Of a DNA stretch of 64,000 bases, positions 43,248 through 51,455 are shown in pieces. Where the stretch lies: positions 2,108,001-2,172,000 of the forward strand of contig NZ_BCAG01000003.1 of NCBI RefSeq assembly GCF_001293685.1, given 5' to 3'. The number at the start of each line of letters is the position of its first letter. Within the stretch, counting starts at the first letter, position 1. A model generated the notes under the pieces. It saw nothing but the letters and a program-made list of their open reading frames with translations. It was not told where the DNA came from and ran no database searches. The stretch comes from Desulfatitalea tepidiphila. GTDB taxonomy: Bacteria > Desulfobacterota > Desulfobacteria > Desulfobacterales > Desulfosarcinaceae. The position numbers were made by a program, and so were the translations under genes.

Positions 43248-44183
43248 ATGAAAAAACTGCTCGTTGTATGCTACTCCCAATCCGGGCAACTGACCCAGAT
43301 CGTGCGCTCGGTACTCAAACCCGTCAGCGAGAGCGGTCAAATCGAGTTGGTCTTTGAAGAGCTGCGTCCGAGAGCCCCCTATCCTTTTCCATGGACGGCC
43401 TTGCGTTTCGCCGACACCTTTCCCGAATCGCTGCAAGGTACTCCTTGTGAACTCGAGCCGTTCCAATTCGATCCCCAAGCCGATTACGACGGGATCGTCC
43501 TCGCCTACCAGGTGTGGTATCTGTCGCCCAGCATTCCGGTCAACGCCTTCCTGAAAAGCCCTGAAGCGAAGCAGGTAATCAAGGGCCGGCCGGTGGTGAC
43601 GGTCATCGGATGCCGTAACATGTGGCTCCAGGCCCAGGAAAAGGTCAAGGCCAGCATCGTCGAACTCGGTGGCCTGCCGGCGGGAAACATCGTGCTCATG
43701 GACCGGGCGCCCAACCTGCTGGGCATCATTTCCATCACCGCATGGATGCTGACCGGCAACAAAGATCGCTTTTTGAAGATTTTTCCAAGACCGGGCATCT
43801 CGGACGAGGACATCACCCGGGCCGAACGCTTCGGGGTGCCTTTGCGCGACGCCTTGCATCATGGCCGATGGGACAGCCTGCAGGCCGATTTGAATCGGTT
43901 GGGCGCCGTCGAAGTGGTACCGTCCTATATCCTGTTCGAACAGCGGATCCTTAAAATTTTCAACGTCTGGGCCAAGTTTATCCGGCGTAGCGGCCCGCCG
44001 GGCGATGCATCCAGACATTTCAGACTCAGATTATTCATTGGTTACCTTTTCGCGGCGGTTTTTCTGATCGCTCCACTGGCCACCGCCGTCACCTTCGTGC
44101 TGCGGATGCTGCACCGCGACAAGGTCAACCGATTGATCGACTATTATGCAAGCAATCGCTATCCACAAGAGACCAACGGGTAG
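43248..44183 (+). CDS. DarA-like dialkylresorcinol-condensing enzyme family protein
   Basis: 311 residues. Starts MKKLLVVCYSQSGQLTQIV, a flavodoxin-like phosphate loop, with the family segments PYPFPWTALRFADTFPES, YQVWYLSPSIPVNAFL, GCRNMWLQAQEKVK and FPRPGISDEDI. A hydrophobic helix lies near the C-terminus (LFIGYLFAAVFLIAPLATAV). These match proteins annotated as dialkylresorcinol condensing enzyme (DarA) in Bacteroidota flexirubin/resorcinol clusters. The next gene is a KAS III-like protein, as in darA-darB. The reaction here is inferred. The frame opens earlier (43158), but homology starts at 43248. Confidence 0.78.
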   Translation: MKKLLVVCYSQSGQLTQIVRSVLKPVSESGQIELVFEELRPRAPYPFPWTALRFADTFPESLQGTPCELEPFQFDPQADYDGIVLAYQVWYLSPSIPVNAFLKSPEAKQVIKGRPVVTVIGCRNMWLQAQEKVKASIVELGGLPAGNIVLMDRAPNLLGIISITAWMLTGNKDRFLKIFPRPGISDEDITRAERFGVPLRDALHHGRWDSLQADLNRLGAVEVVPSYILFEQRILKIFNVWAKFIRRSGPPGDASRHFRLRLFIGYLFAAVFLIAPLATAVTFVLRMLHRDKVNRLIDYYASNRYPQETNG

Positions 44184-44209
44184 CGTTTCATTTGAAATCC
44201 ATCCAAACC

Positions 44210-44237
44210 GCCCGGCCATGGATCACCCTGGCCGGGC
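44210..44237 (+). repeat. Perfect GC hairpin between the darA- and darB-like genes
   Basis: GCCCGGCCA (44210-44218) and TGGCCGGGC (44229-44237) with a 10-base loop, in the 85-base gap. It lacks a T-tract; possible mRNA processing or stability element. Confidence 0.5.
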
Positions 44238-44268
44238 AAGCTATAGGCGATAAGGATAACCAAACCAC

Positions 44269-45423
44269 ATGAGCGTATTTATTCAAGATGTATCGGCGTT
44301 CATGCCCAACGCGCCGGTGGACAACGATGCCATCGAAACCGTGCTGGGCAAGGTCCATGACCTGCCGTCACGAACCAAAAAAGTGGTCCTGCGCAACAAC
44401 AAGATCGAGCGACGGTACTATGCCATCGACCCGACATCCGGGCATTTGACCCACAGCAATGCCCAATTGACGGCCGAGGCCATCCGCCGGTTGAAACCCT
44501 ATGCCGGCTTCAGAACCGATGACATTCAATGCCTCTGTTGTGGCACCACCAGCCCGGACCTCAATTTTCCGGGCCATGCCCTGATGGTGATGGGCGAATT
44601 GGGTCTGCCGCCCATCGAGGCCGTCTCCACCAGCGGTATCTGTCTTTCCGGCATGACGGCCCTGAAATTCGCCTATCTCAACGTTGCCGCCGGCTGCAGC
44701 AGCAACGCGGTGGCAACCGGTTCGGAGCTTGCCTCCTCCTACATGCGTTCGGCCTTTTTCACAGGCAACGGCCATTCGGATGTGGATCTGGAAAAAACGC
44801 CGATCCGCGCCTTTGACGCGGACTTTTTGCGCTGGATGCTCTCCGACGGCGCCGGCGCCGTCTTCATGGCCGACCGTCCGGCCCCGGACCGACTCAGTCT
44901 GCGTATCGAGTGGATCGAGCACTATGCCTTTTCTGGGGAACTTGAAACCTGCATGTACGGTGGCGGGGTCAAAGGCGAAAACGGCGCCATGACCGGTTGG
45001 CGCAGGATGGAGGACATTCCGGACGGTCAGTCCAGATATCTTTTCAATGTGCGCCAGGACATCAAGGTGCTGGACAAACATATCGTCCCCACCATGGGCC
45101 GGGCCCTGATCAGTGCGGTACGCAAACACCAGTTGTCGCCCGAAGAGGTGGACTGGTTCCTGCCGCACTACTCTTCGGCCTATTTTCGGCCGCGCTTTTA
45201 CGAAGGCATGCAGCAGGTGGGATTCGAGGTGCCCTACGATCGCTGGTTCACCAACCTGCCCACCAAGGGCAATACGGGCAGCGCCGCTATTTTCATCATT
45301 CTCGAAGAACTGTTGCACAGCGGCCGCCTGAAAGAAGATCAGCAACTGCTCTGTTTCATCCCGGAGAGCGGGCGTTTTGCCCACTGTTTCATGCTGCTGC
45401 GGGTGGTGGGGCCGGAAAAATAA
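44269..45423 (+). CDS. KAS III-like beta-ketoacyl synthase (DarB-like)
   Basis: 384 residues of thiolase fold. It has the AEAIRRLKPYAG N-half, CLCCGTTSPDLNFPGHALMVMGELGLPPIEA, the catalytic-cysteine region STSGICLSGMTALKFA, the FLPHYSSAYF segment holding a histidine, and NLPTKGNTGSAAIFIILEEL carrying the Asn and oxyanion glycine context. It resembles KAS III proteins that work with DarA to join acyl chains. Substrate unknown; it could make a resorcinol or another alkyl-ketide lipid. It follows the DarA-like gene and converges on an ABC-2 exporter. Confidence 0.85.
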   Translation: MSVFIQDVSAFMPNAPVDNDAIETVLGKVHDLPSRTKKVVLRNNKIERRYYAIDPTSGHLTHSNAQLTAEAIRRLKPYAGFRTDDIQCLCCGTTSPDLNFPGHALMVMGELGLPPIEAVSTSGICLSGMTALKFAYLNVAAGCSSNAVATGSELASSYMRSAFFTGNGHSDVDLEKTPIRAFDADFLRWMLSDGAGAVFMADRPAPDRLSLRIEWIEHYAFSGELETCMYGGGVKGENGAMTGWRRMEDIPDGQSRYLFNVRQDIKVLDKHIVPTMGRALISAVRKHQLSPEEVDWFLPHYSSAYFRPRFYEGMQQVGFEVPYDRWFTNLPTKGNTGSAAIFIILEELLHSGRLKEDQQLLCFIPESGRFAHCFMLLRVVGPEK

Positions 45424-45522
45424 GACGCTTTCACAGGGCCGTGAAATCAGGTGCCGTCAGATTCCTATGCAGTGGCCCAAGCCTTGTCTATCTGGTAAGT
45501 CGGCCCGGCAGGGCGGCCTGGG

Positions 45523-46851
45523 CTACCGGTGGATCCGCCGCAACACCACGATGGAGACGGCCAGCGTAACGGCAAAAAAGAGCAACAGCAGGGCCAGCTG
45601 CCCCCAAATTTCAAAAAATCCGCTGTCGCGCACCAGAAGATTCATGAAGGCGTCGTGGGCCCAACCCAGGGGAGACCCCCGGCTGATGCGCTGCATGATC
45701 CCCGGCATGGCAAAAACCGGTACCATGATCCCGCCCAGCGCCGCGGCAATGACCACGCATACCGGTCCCAGAATGGCCGCCTGCTCGTTCGTACGCGCCA
45801 CCACCCCCAGCATCAGGCCGAAGCCGTTGGCGGCCAGCGCGCTGCACAGGGCCACCAGCAGGATGGCGCCGGTACGGTCTCCTAAGACAAAGGGATCCGT
45901 CCCCAGCAGGGGCAACAGCCACCTGCCCACCAGCACGATGCATCCGAACTGCACCAGGCAAACCCCCACATAAGCCGACAGTTTTCCCAGAATCAGAACC
46001 GTCTTGGAAACCGGCATGACCATGAGACGCGCCCAGATGCCTTCACGCCGCTCGCGGATCAGCGCACCGGAGAGGGGAACGACGATGAAGAACATGCCGA
46101 ACAGTGCCCAGGCGGGCACATTCTGTTGCACGGCCGTGGGCAGCCGCTCTTTTCCCGACGTCCCGACGCCGTTGGCGACGACGGCCGCCACCGGGTGAAA
46201 AAGCGCGTCGTCCTCCAGTTCGGGGAAAAGCCGTTGCGCTGCTTGGGGCGCATATCCCCCGGTCATTTCGGCAATGCGCTGCTGTACTTTACGGTCGATA
46301 GCGTCTCCCAGGTAACGCAGGGTCACACCGGTCTGCACCCTAGCCAGGGCGCGCTCGACCACCCCTTCCACTGCGGTGCGATAGACATGGCGCAGGGTCG
46401 GATCGAAGCGCAGGGCCACCTCGGGCCCGGGGAGGCTCGATCCGGGGACCGTGTCGGCATGGCTCATCCATCGATCCACTCGATGCCTTACCCCCTCTTC
46501 GACCGCAGCGGTCAACCCCTTTGGCAGCACCACGAAAAACTGGAAGCGGCCGCCCTCGATCCAGGCCGCGGCGTCTTCTTCGGTAGTCGCACGGCCATCG
46601 ACCCGGGCGGTGAATGAAACGACGTCGGCCCCCTCGAGGGCCTTGACCAGTTCCTGGGCCACGATGCCGCCGTCCTGGTCCACCACCGCGCCGGTGACCT
46701 GAAGACCGCCCGAACGGCGCAGGACATTGTCCTGCACCAGCGTCATGGCCACCACCAGCACCGCCGGCATGGCAAAAAGGAGCAGCAGCCCGGTTCTGTC
46801 GCGGGACAGCAACCGCCACTCCTTGATCAATGTGGCCAACCACTTGGACAT
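45523..46851 (-). CDS. ABC-2 type exporter permease
   Basis: 442 residues with one N-terminal helix (LLLLFAMPAVLVVAMTLV), a large periplasmic loop (about 45-215, typical of YhgE/Pip- or YhiH-like ABC-2 exporters), and five C-terminal helices, including FFIVVPLSGALIRERREGIWARLMVMPVSKT, a hallmark of ABC-2 permeases, and GPVCVVIAAALGGIMVPVFAMP. It lies 61 bases downstream of its ATPase gene. Substrate unknown; it converges with the ketosynthase gene but is on the other strand. Confidence 0.88.
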   Translation of the reverse strand: MSKWLATLIKEWRLLSRDRTGLLLLFAMPAVLVVAMTLVQDNVLRRSGGLQVTGAVVDQDGGIVAQELVKALEGADVVSFTARVDGRATTEEDAAAWIEGGRFQFFVVLPKGLTAAVEEGVRHRVDRWMSHADTVPGSSLPGPEVALRFDPTLRHVYRTAVEGVVERALARVQTGVTLRYLGDAIDRKVQQRIAEMTGGYAPQAAQRLFPELEDDALFHPVAAVVANGVGTSGKERLPTAVQQNVPAWALFGMFFIVVPLSGALIRERREGIWARLMVMPVSKTVLILGKLSAYVGVCLVQFGCIVLVGRWLLPLLGTDPFVLGDRTGAILLVALCSALAANGFGLMLGVVARTNEQAAILGPVCVVIAAALGGIMVPVFAMPGIMQRISRGSPLGWAHDAFMNLLVRDSGFFEIWGQLALLLLFFAVTLAVSIVVLRRIHR

Positions 46852-46912
46852 GAACCGAAAATTCCTTTCAAAAGATACCCGGCCGCAAACGAATGAAACC
46901 CAACCAATTCCG

Positions 46913-47683
46913 TCAGTCCCGCAGCTGCCGCCCGGTCAGCTTTAAAAACAGCTCGCCGAGATCCCGGCAATCCGGATGCTGGCGCATCAACCTGGCAGTC
47001 TGCTCCTGGACGACAACCACACCTTGATCGATGATGGCCAGGCGGGTACACAACCGCTGCACCTCCTCCATGTAGTGGGTCGTATAGATCATGGTGATGC
47101 CCTGGTCTTTGAGCCAGAGCAGATTTTCCATGATCTTGTTGCGCGACTGGGCATCGATGCCCACCGTGGGTTCGTCAAGAAAGAGCAGCTTGGGTCGGTG
47201 CAAAATGCCGGCCGCCAGATTGATGCGGCGCTTCATGCCGCCGGAAAACGTGCCGACCGCATCACGCCGCCGATCGGCCAGGCCGGTCACATCGAGGGCC
47301 CATCGAACCGCATCTTCGAGTCGGGCCCCCTTGAGACCGTAAAGCCGGCCGAAATAGTTCAGATTCTCATCCGCTGTGAGCGTATCGAACAGGGCCAGGT
47401 CCTGGGGCACCACGCCGATCAACCGGCGCACCCGGGCCGTGTGGCGAAAGGCATCCAAGCCGCAGATCTCGACATGCCCTGCCGTGGGTCGCAACAAGGT
47501 GCTCATCACCGAAATGGCCGTTGTTTTTCCGGCGCCATTGGGGCCGAGAAATCCGAAGATTTCACCGGCCGCGACCGTCAAATCCAAATCGGTGAGAGCG
47601 TTCAGGTGCGCCCTGCGATACCGTTTGCTCAATGCAAGAACACGAAGTACCGGCGATGGACATTGCGCTTCGTTGTCGGCCAT
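46913..47683 (-). CDS. ABC exporter ATPase (ABC-2 type)
   Basis: 256 residues. Walker A FLGPNGAGKTTAISV, Q-loop VVPQDLALFDTLTADENL, signature TFSGGMKRRINLAAGIL, Walker B LLFLDEPTVGID, and the DrrA-like YTTHYMEEVQRLC H-loop. Start ATG 47683 gives a standard N-terminus. The frame extends to 47836 but the extra residues are not ABC-like. Confidence 0.92.
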   Translation of the reverse strand: MADNEAQCPSPVLRVLALSKRYRRAHLNALTDLDLTVAAGEIFGFLGPNGAGKTTAISVMSTLLRPTAGHVEICGLDAFRHTARVRRLIGVVPQDLALFDTLTADENLNYFGRLYGLKGARLEDAVRWALDVTGLADRRRDAVGTFSGGMKRRINLAAGILHRPKLLFLDEPTVGIDAQSRNKIMENLLWLKDQGITMIYTTHYMEEVQRLCTRLAIIDQGVVVVQEQTARLMRQHPDCRDLGELFLKLTGRQLRD

Positions 47684-47901
47684 GGGTTGGGAACCTATAT
47701 CTTTCACAAACCGCTCTTTCAAAACAAATGGCCTTGGGATCGCGGACGGCCATCGGTGATCGGGTCTCACAAATCCTGATTCATATTCTGTCGCAATCCA
47801 ACATAGCATTCTAAAATTAAAGCGGATTTTTATCATGTGGCATGGGTTGCGTCAACCCGTTGCTTGCAAATCGATGCCGGAAGCCAAGAAAAATCCTCCT
47901 A

Positions 47902-47930
47902 TTGACTCCGGCGAAGACGATCAGTATAGT
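47902..47930 (+). promoter_or_regulatory. Strong sigma70-type promoter before the porin leader
   Basis: TTGACT (47902-47907), 17-base spacer, TATAGT (47925-47930): five of six consensus matches in both boxes. Transcription would start near 47937 and first meet a terminator at 47993-48045 before the porin gene. Confidence 0.75.
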
Positions 47931-47992
47931 GCGATGAAACTGGAAACAGAAGTTTCCACTCCGATCACACACGTTTTTCGTAAATCCATTTG

Positions 47993-48045
47993 CCACGAAG
48001 GCTGGTCCACTGCCCTGCGACCCGACCTTCGTGGTTTTGTTTTTT
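47993..48045 (+). terminator. Intrinsic terminator in the porin leader (attenuator or sRNA end)
   Basis: CCACGAAGG (47993-48001) pairs perfectly with CCTTCGTGG (48026-48034) and is followed by TTTTGTTTTTT. It lies 70 bases upstream of the porin ATG and about 57 bases after the predicted start. A small hairpin GGAAAC/GTTTCC (47942-47957) lies before it. Either it ends a short RNA of about 108 nt or it attenuates the metal-uptake operon. Confidence 0.8.
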
Positions 48046-48114
48046 AACGGCGGGAAGCATCGCAACGGCACCGAACCCGACATCATTATTGCTTTAAAAA
48101 AGGAGGATCGCCAG

Positions 48115-49200
48115 ATGAAGAAATGGGTAGTGTTGTTGACATGTTCGCTGTTGATGGGTTTGACGGCAGCGGCCCTGGCGCAGGACAACGCCAGTCTCGA
48201 AGAGCGTGTCCGGCTTCTGGAAAAAGCCATTGGCGGGACAGAAGCGGGCAACTCTTGGTGGGACCGCATACAGGTCAGCGGCCTGGTGGAGGTCGAGGCC
48301 TATTACCAGGACGCCGACACGGCAGATGACAGCAGCGACGTGGACTTGGCCACCGTGGAACTGGCCGTGGATGCCCGCATCATCGACCATGTAGACGGCC
48401 ATGTGCTGTTCAAGTGGGAAGACGATGATCTGTTCGTGGACGAGGGCTTCATCACCCTGACCGGTACCGACGCCTTTCCGGCCTACCTGATCGCCGGGCG
48501 GCAGTACCTGCCCTTCGGCCGGTTCGACACCCACTTCATCACCGACCCCAATACCCTGATCCTCGGGGAAACCAACGAGGGATCGCTGGTGGCCGGCTGC
48601 CGCATCGGCGGCGAACTGGTCGATCTCTCGGTGGGCGCCTTCAATGGGAAAATCGAGGAGGCGGGCGAAGACAACCACGTCGACGGCTTCGTGGCCGGCG
48701 TGACCGCCCAGCCCTTCGAGGGGTTGACGCTGGGGGCGTCGTATATCTCCAACCTGGCCTCTTCGGACGCTTTCTCCGAACTGATCACGGATCGGAACGG
48801 AGACGGCGACATCGATCCGGTCGAGGATTTTGTCGGCGGCTGGAGCGCCTTCGTCACTTTCGAATTCCTCGACCGTTTCCGGCTCATCGGCGAGTATGTG
48901 TCAGCCCTGGATGAATTCGAAGCAGGGGAAGTCTATATCGACACCGACCCTGATGACCGTAAGCCCGCAGCCTGGAACGCGGAATTCGGCGTCATGATCG
49001 TCGAGGATCTGGAACTGGCCGTGCGCTATGGCGGATCGGACGACGGGGCCGACTTCCTGCCCGAAAAACAATACGGCGCGGTGATCAACTGGGGCCTCTT
49101 CAGCTGCACCAACCTGGCTCTGGAATATCTGCACGACGAATACGAAGACGATGTGGAAGAGACCGATACGGTCACGGCCCAATTGGCCATCGAGTTTTAA
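48115..49200 (+). CDS. Outer-membrane porin, LbtU/siderophore-porin-like
   Basis: 361 residues. Signal peptide (WVVLLTCSLLMGLTAAALA), a short coiled coil (NASLEERVRLLEKAIG), then repeated amphipathic strands with acidic loops (YYQDADTADDSSDVDLATVEL, DRNGDGDIDPVEDF) and a C-terminal strand ending in Phe (AQLAIEF), as required for barrel assembly. Architecture and length fit the LbtU-type porins. The start is after AAGGAGGATC. Only 83 bases separate it from nikK, so it is probably the outer-membrane entry of the nickel importer. The loops are strongly acidic. Confidence 0.82.
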   Translation: MKKWVVLLTCSLLMGLTAAALAQDNASLEERVRLLEKAIGGTEAGNSWWDRIQVSGLVEVEAYYQDADTADDSSDVDLATVELAVDARIIDHVDGHVLFKWEDDDLFVDEGFITLTGTDAFPAYLIAGRQYLPFGRFDTHFITDPNTLILGETNEGSLVAGCRIGGELVDLSVGAFNGKIEEAGEDNHVDGFVAGVTAQPFEGLTLGASYISNLASSDAFSELITDRNGDGDIDPVEDFVGGWSAFVTFEFLDRFRLIGEYVSALDEFEAGEVYIDTDPDDRKPAAWNAEFGVMIVEDLELAVRYGGSDDGADFLPEKQYGAVINWGLFSCTNLALEYLHDEYEDDVEETDTVTAQLAIEF

Positions 49201-49283
49201 CGCTGAAATCTGGCCCCCCTGGCCATGGGTACCGACTTTGATTCGATCATCTATGAATAAGCGTAAATCGAAAGGAGAAAAAA

Positions 49284-50096
49284 ATGCGCTCACTGCATGT
49301 GTTCATGAGTCTTGTACTGGCGGCCTCCATCGCCCTCTTGGCCGCAGTCTCACCCGCGGCGGCCCACTTCGGTACGATGGTGCCATCGGACGACATCGTC
49401 ACCCAGGCGGACGAAAAGAAATTGAATCTCCAGGTCAAGTTCATTCATCCACTCGAGATGCACTACATGGAGATGGTCAAGCCCAAGCAGTTCGGTGTGG
49501 TGCATGACGGCAAGAAGCAGGATCTGCTCGCCGCGCTTAAGGAAGCCAAGGGTAAAAGCCCGGACCAGGAGGAAAGATTCACTTTCTGGACGGCCGATTA
49601 CCAGATCCGCAGGCCCGGCGACTACACCTTCTACGTCGAGCCCGCTCCCTATTGGGAACCGGCCGAGGATGTATTTATCGTGCATTACACAAAGGTGTGC
49701 GTCCAAGCCCTGGGACTCGAGGAAGGCTGGGATCAGCCGATCGGCCTGGAGACGGAAATCGTGCCCCTCACCCGGCCATATGGCTTGTGGACCGGCAACC
49801 TGTTTACCGGCCAGGTGCTGCTGAAAGGCCAACCGGTACCCTTTGCGGAAGTAGAGATCGAATACCTGAACGAATTTCCTGAAAACCCCAACATTATCCA
49901 TCCACCCGCCGATGCCTATGTTACCCAAGTGGTCAAGACCGACGGTAACGGAGTGTTCAGTTACGCCATGCCCAGGGCCGGCTGGTGGGGGTTTGCGGCC
50001 CTCAACGAAGCCGATTGGAAATTGAAACACGGCAACGAGGAAAAAGGGGTCGAAATCGGCGCCGTGTTCTGGGTGCGGACCAGGGATATGAAATAG
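49284..50096 (+). CDS. nikK: NikK: periplasmic DUF4198 component of a nickel ECF-type importer
   Basis: 270 residues. Signal peptide cut after AAA, leaving a mature N-terminus [12 protein letters not shown], followed by a DUF4198 body ([66 protein letters not shown]). NikK is an auxiliary extracytoplasmic protein of NikKLMQO transporters. The start is preceded by AGGAG. It is followed by a 28-base perfect palindrome and nikL. Confidence 0.88.
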   Translation: MRSLHVFMSLVLAASIALLAAVSPAAAHFGTMVPSDDIVTQADEKKLNLQVKFIHPLEMHYMEMVKPKQFGVVHDGKKQDLLAALKEAKGKSPDQEERFTFWTADYQIRRPGDYTFYVEPAPYWEPAEDVFIVHYTKVCVQALGLEEGWDQPIGLETEIVPLTRPYGLWTGNLFTGQVLLKGQPVPFAEVEIEYLNEFPENPNIIHPPADAYVTQVVKTDGNGVFSYAMPRAGWWGFAALNEADWKLKHGNEEKGVEIGAVFWVRTRDMK

Positions 50097-50107
50097 CACC
50101 CATCCAT

Positions 50108-50135
50108 CCATAAGCGGCCAATTGGCCGCTTATGG
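50108..50135. repeat. 28-base perfect palindrome between nikK and nikL
   Basis: A 14-base sequence starting CCATAAGCGG is followed immediately by its exact complement ending CCGCTTATGG, centred on AATT. It lies 12 bases after nikK. It can form a strong hairpin in the mRNA or bind a dimeric regulator. No T-tract. Confidence 0.6.
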
Positions 50136-50190
50136 AGGATACTGACAGCAAAGCAATTGGTCAAAGCATCTGCCACAAGGGAGGAGCGAC

Positions 50191-50529
50191 ATGATGGCTT
50201 GCGCGGGTAAACGGTTTGCGCTTATTTTAGTGTTGGCGTTGTGGTTCGCGGGAACAGCGGCGGCCCACAAGGTGAACCTGTTCGCTTACGCCGAGGGGGG
50301 AAGAGTCTACACGGAGAGCTATTTTCCAGATGGCCGCGCGGTGGAAGGCGGCAAGGTGAGCGTCTACGACAGCCACAAGAGGCTGCTGATCGAGGGCACG
50401 ACCGACAAGGAAGGATTGTTCAGTTTCAAGATCCCCGCAATCGACGATTTAACCATTGTGCTGGATGCCACCATGGGGCATAAAGCCAGCTTCACGTTGA
50501 AAAAAACCGAAGTGGAGGCAGGCAAATGA
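50191..50529 (+). CDS. nikL: NikL: small periplasmic component of the nickel importer
   Basis: 112 residues. Signal peptide then HKVNLFAYAEGGRVYTESYF, the conserved NikL start, and a beta-rich domain with VSVYDSHKRLLIEGTTDKEGLFSFKIP, like a carboxypeptidase regulatory fold. The mature protein starts with His right after cleavage. The gene begins after GGAG and ends overlapping the next gene as ATGA. Confidence 0.85.
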   Translation: MMACAGKRFALILVLALWFAGTAAAHKVNLFAYAEGGRVYTESYFPDGRAVEGGKVSVYDSHKRLLIEGTTDKEGLFSFKIPAIDDLTIVLDATMGHKASFTLKKTEVEAGK

Positions 50530-50822
50530 AGTTTTCGACCCAATGCCTCGTGACGGTCGTTCTCTGGGGATTTTCATTGATGGCGCCGGCCTCTCTCGTG
50601 GCGGAATCGCCTCCCGCGGGCGGCTGCGAGGAAGCCGTCGCCCTGTTGAAGGCGCAGAACGACAAACTGACCGGCGACCTGAGGCGTATCCAGCGCGAAA
50701 TCGCGGCACTGCGGGCCGACCTCGACAAACCAGGTATCGACGACATCTTCTCCGGCATCGGCTATATCCTCGGACTGTTCGGCACCGCCGCTTTCGTGGC
50801 ATCCCGGCGCCGCAAGGAGTAA
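50526..50822 (+). CDS. Small coiled-coil membrane protein of the nickel operon
   Basis: 98 residues. Signal peptide, a coiled coil (CEEAVALLKAQNDKLTGDL onward), then GIDDIFSGIGYILGLFGTAAFVA, a C-terminal membrane helix followed by a basic tail. Larger NikL proteins carry such a coiled coil plus helix at their C-terminus, so this may be the second half of NikL encoded separately. Overlap of four bases with nikL and three bases to nikM support a single complex. Confidence 0.75.
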   Translation: MKFSTQCLVTVVLWGFSLMAPASLVAESPPAGGCEEAVALLKAQNDKLTGDLRRIQREIAALRADLDKPGIDDIFSGIGYILGLFGTAAFVASRRRKE

Positions 50823-50825
50823 GAC

Positions 50826-51455
50826 ATGCATATTTCCGACGGCGTACTTCCCATTTCCGTCACCATTGGCGGCTATGTGGCCTGCGCGGCCCTGGCGGCC
50901 TGGAGCGCCCGCCGCACACACAGCGACGAGCTGCCCAAGCTGGCGGTGGTCACCGCGGCTTTTTTCGTCGCGTCACTGATCCACGTACCGTTCGGGCCGA
51001 CCAGCGTCCACCTGATCATTCCCGGTCTGACCGGTGCCCTGCTCGGACCGTCGGCCTTTCTTTCCATCGGCCTGGGCCTGGTGCTCCAGAGCCTGCTGTT
51101 CCAATTCGGCGGCCTGACGGCATTGGGCGCCAACGCCCTGATGATGGGATTGCCCGCACTGGCCTGCGGGTGGTTCTTCCAGAAATTCAAAGGCCAAACC
51201 CGGACCCGGCAAGCGGTGACCGGCGGTTTGGCCGGCGCGGCAGGAACGATATTGGCTGCAATTATCCTGGCGCTTCTTCTGGCCACAGGTGGAGAAGACT
51301 TTTTCGGCGTGGCCAAAATCGCGTTGGCGGCCCATATTCCGGTTATCCTCATCGAAGGCGGTATCAGCGCCTTCACCGTCGGATTCCTGGCACGCGTCAA
51401 GCCTGCCCTGCTGCAACCCTCGTTCGTACATCTCGCCAAGAGGCCGCATGGCTGA
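50826..51455 (+). CDS. nikM: NikM/CbiM: substrate-specific membrane component
   Basis: 209 residues with about six helices. It begins MHISDGVLP, the conserved N-terminal loop that coordinates Ni or Co through Met1/His2 in this family. VPFGPTSVHLIIPGLTGALLGP and FQFGGLTALGANALMMGLPAL follow. Nickel is favoured over cobalt by the NikK/NikL neighbours. AAGGAG is six bases before the ATG; the end overlaps nikQ. Confidence 0.93.
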   Translation: MHISDGVLPISVTIGGYVACAALAAWSARRTHSDELPKLAVVTAAFFVASLIHVPFGPTSVHLIIPGLTGALLGPSAFLSIGLGLVLQSLLFQFGGLTALGANALMMGLPALACGWFFQKFKGQTRTRQAVTGGLAGAAGTILAAIILALLLATGGEDFFGVAKIALAAHIPVILIEGGISAFTVGFLARVKPALLQPSFVHLAKRPHG

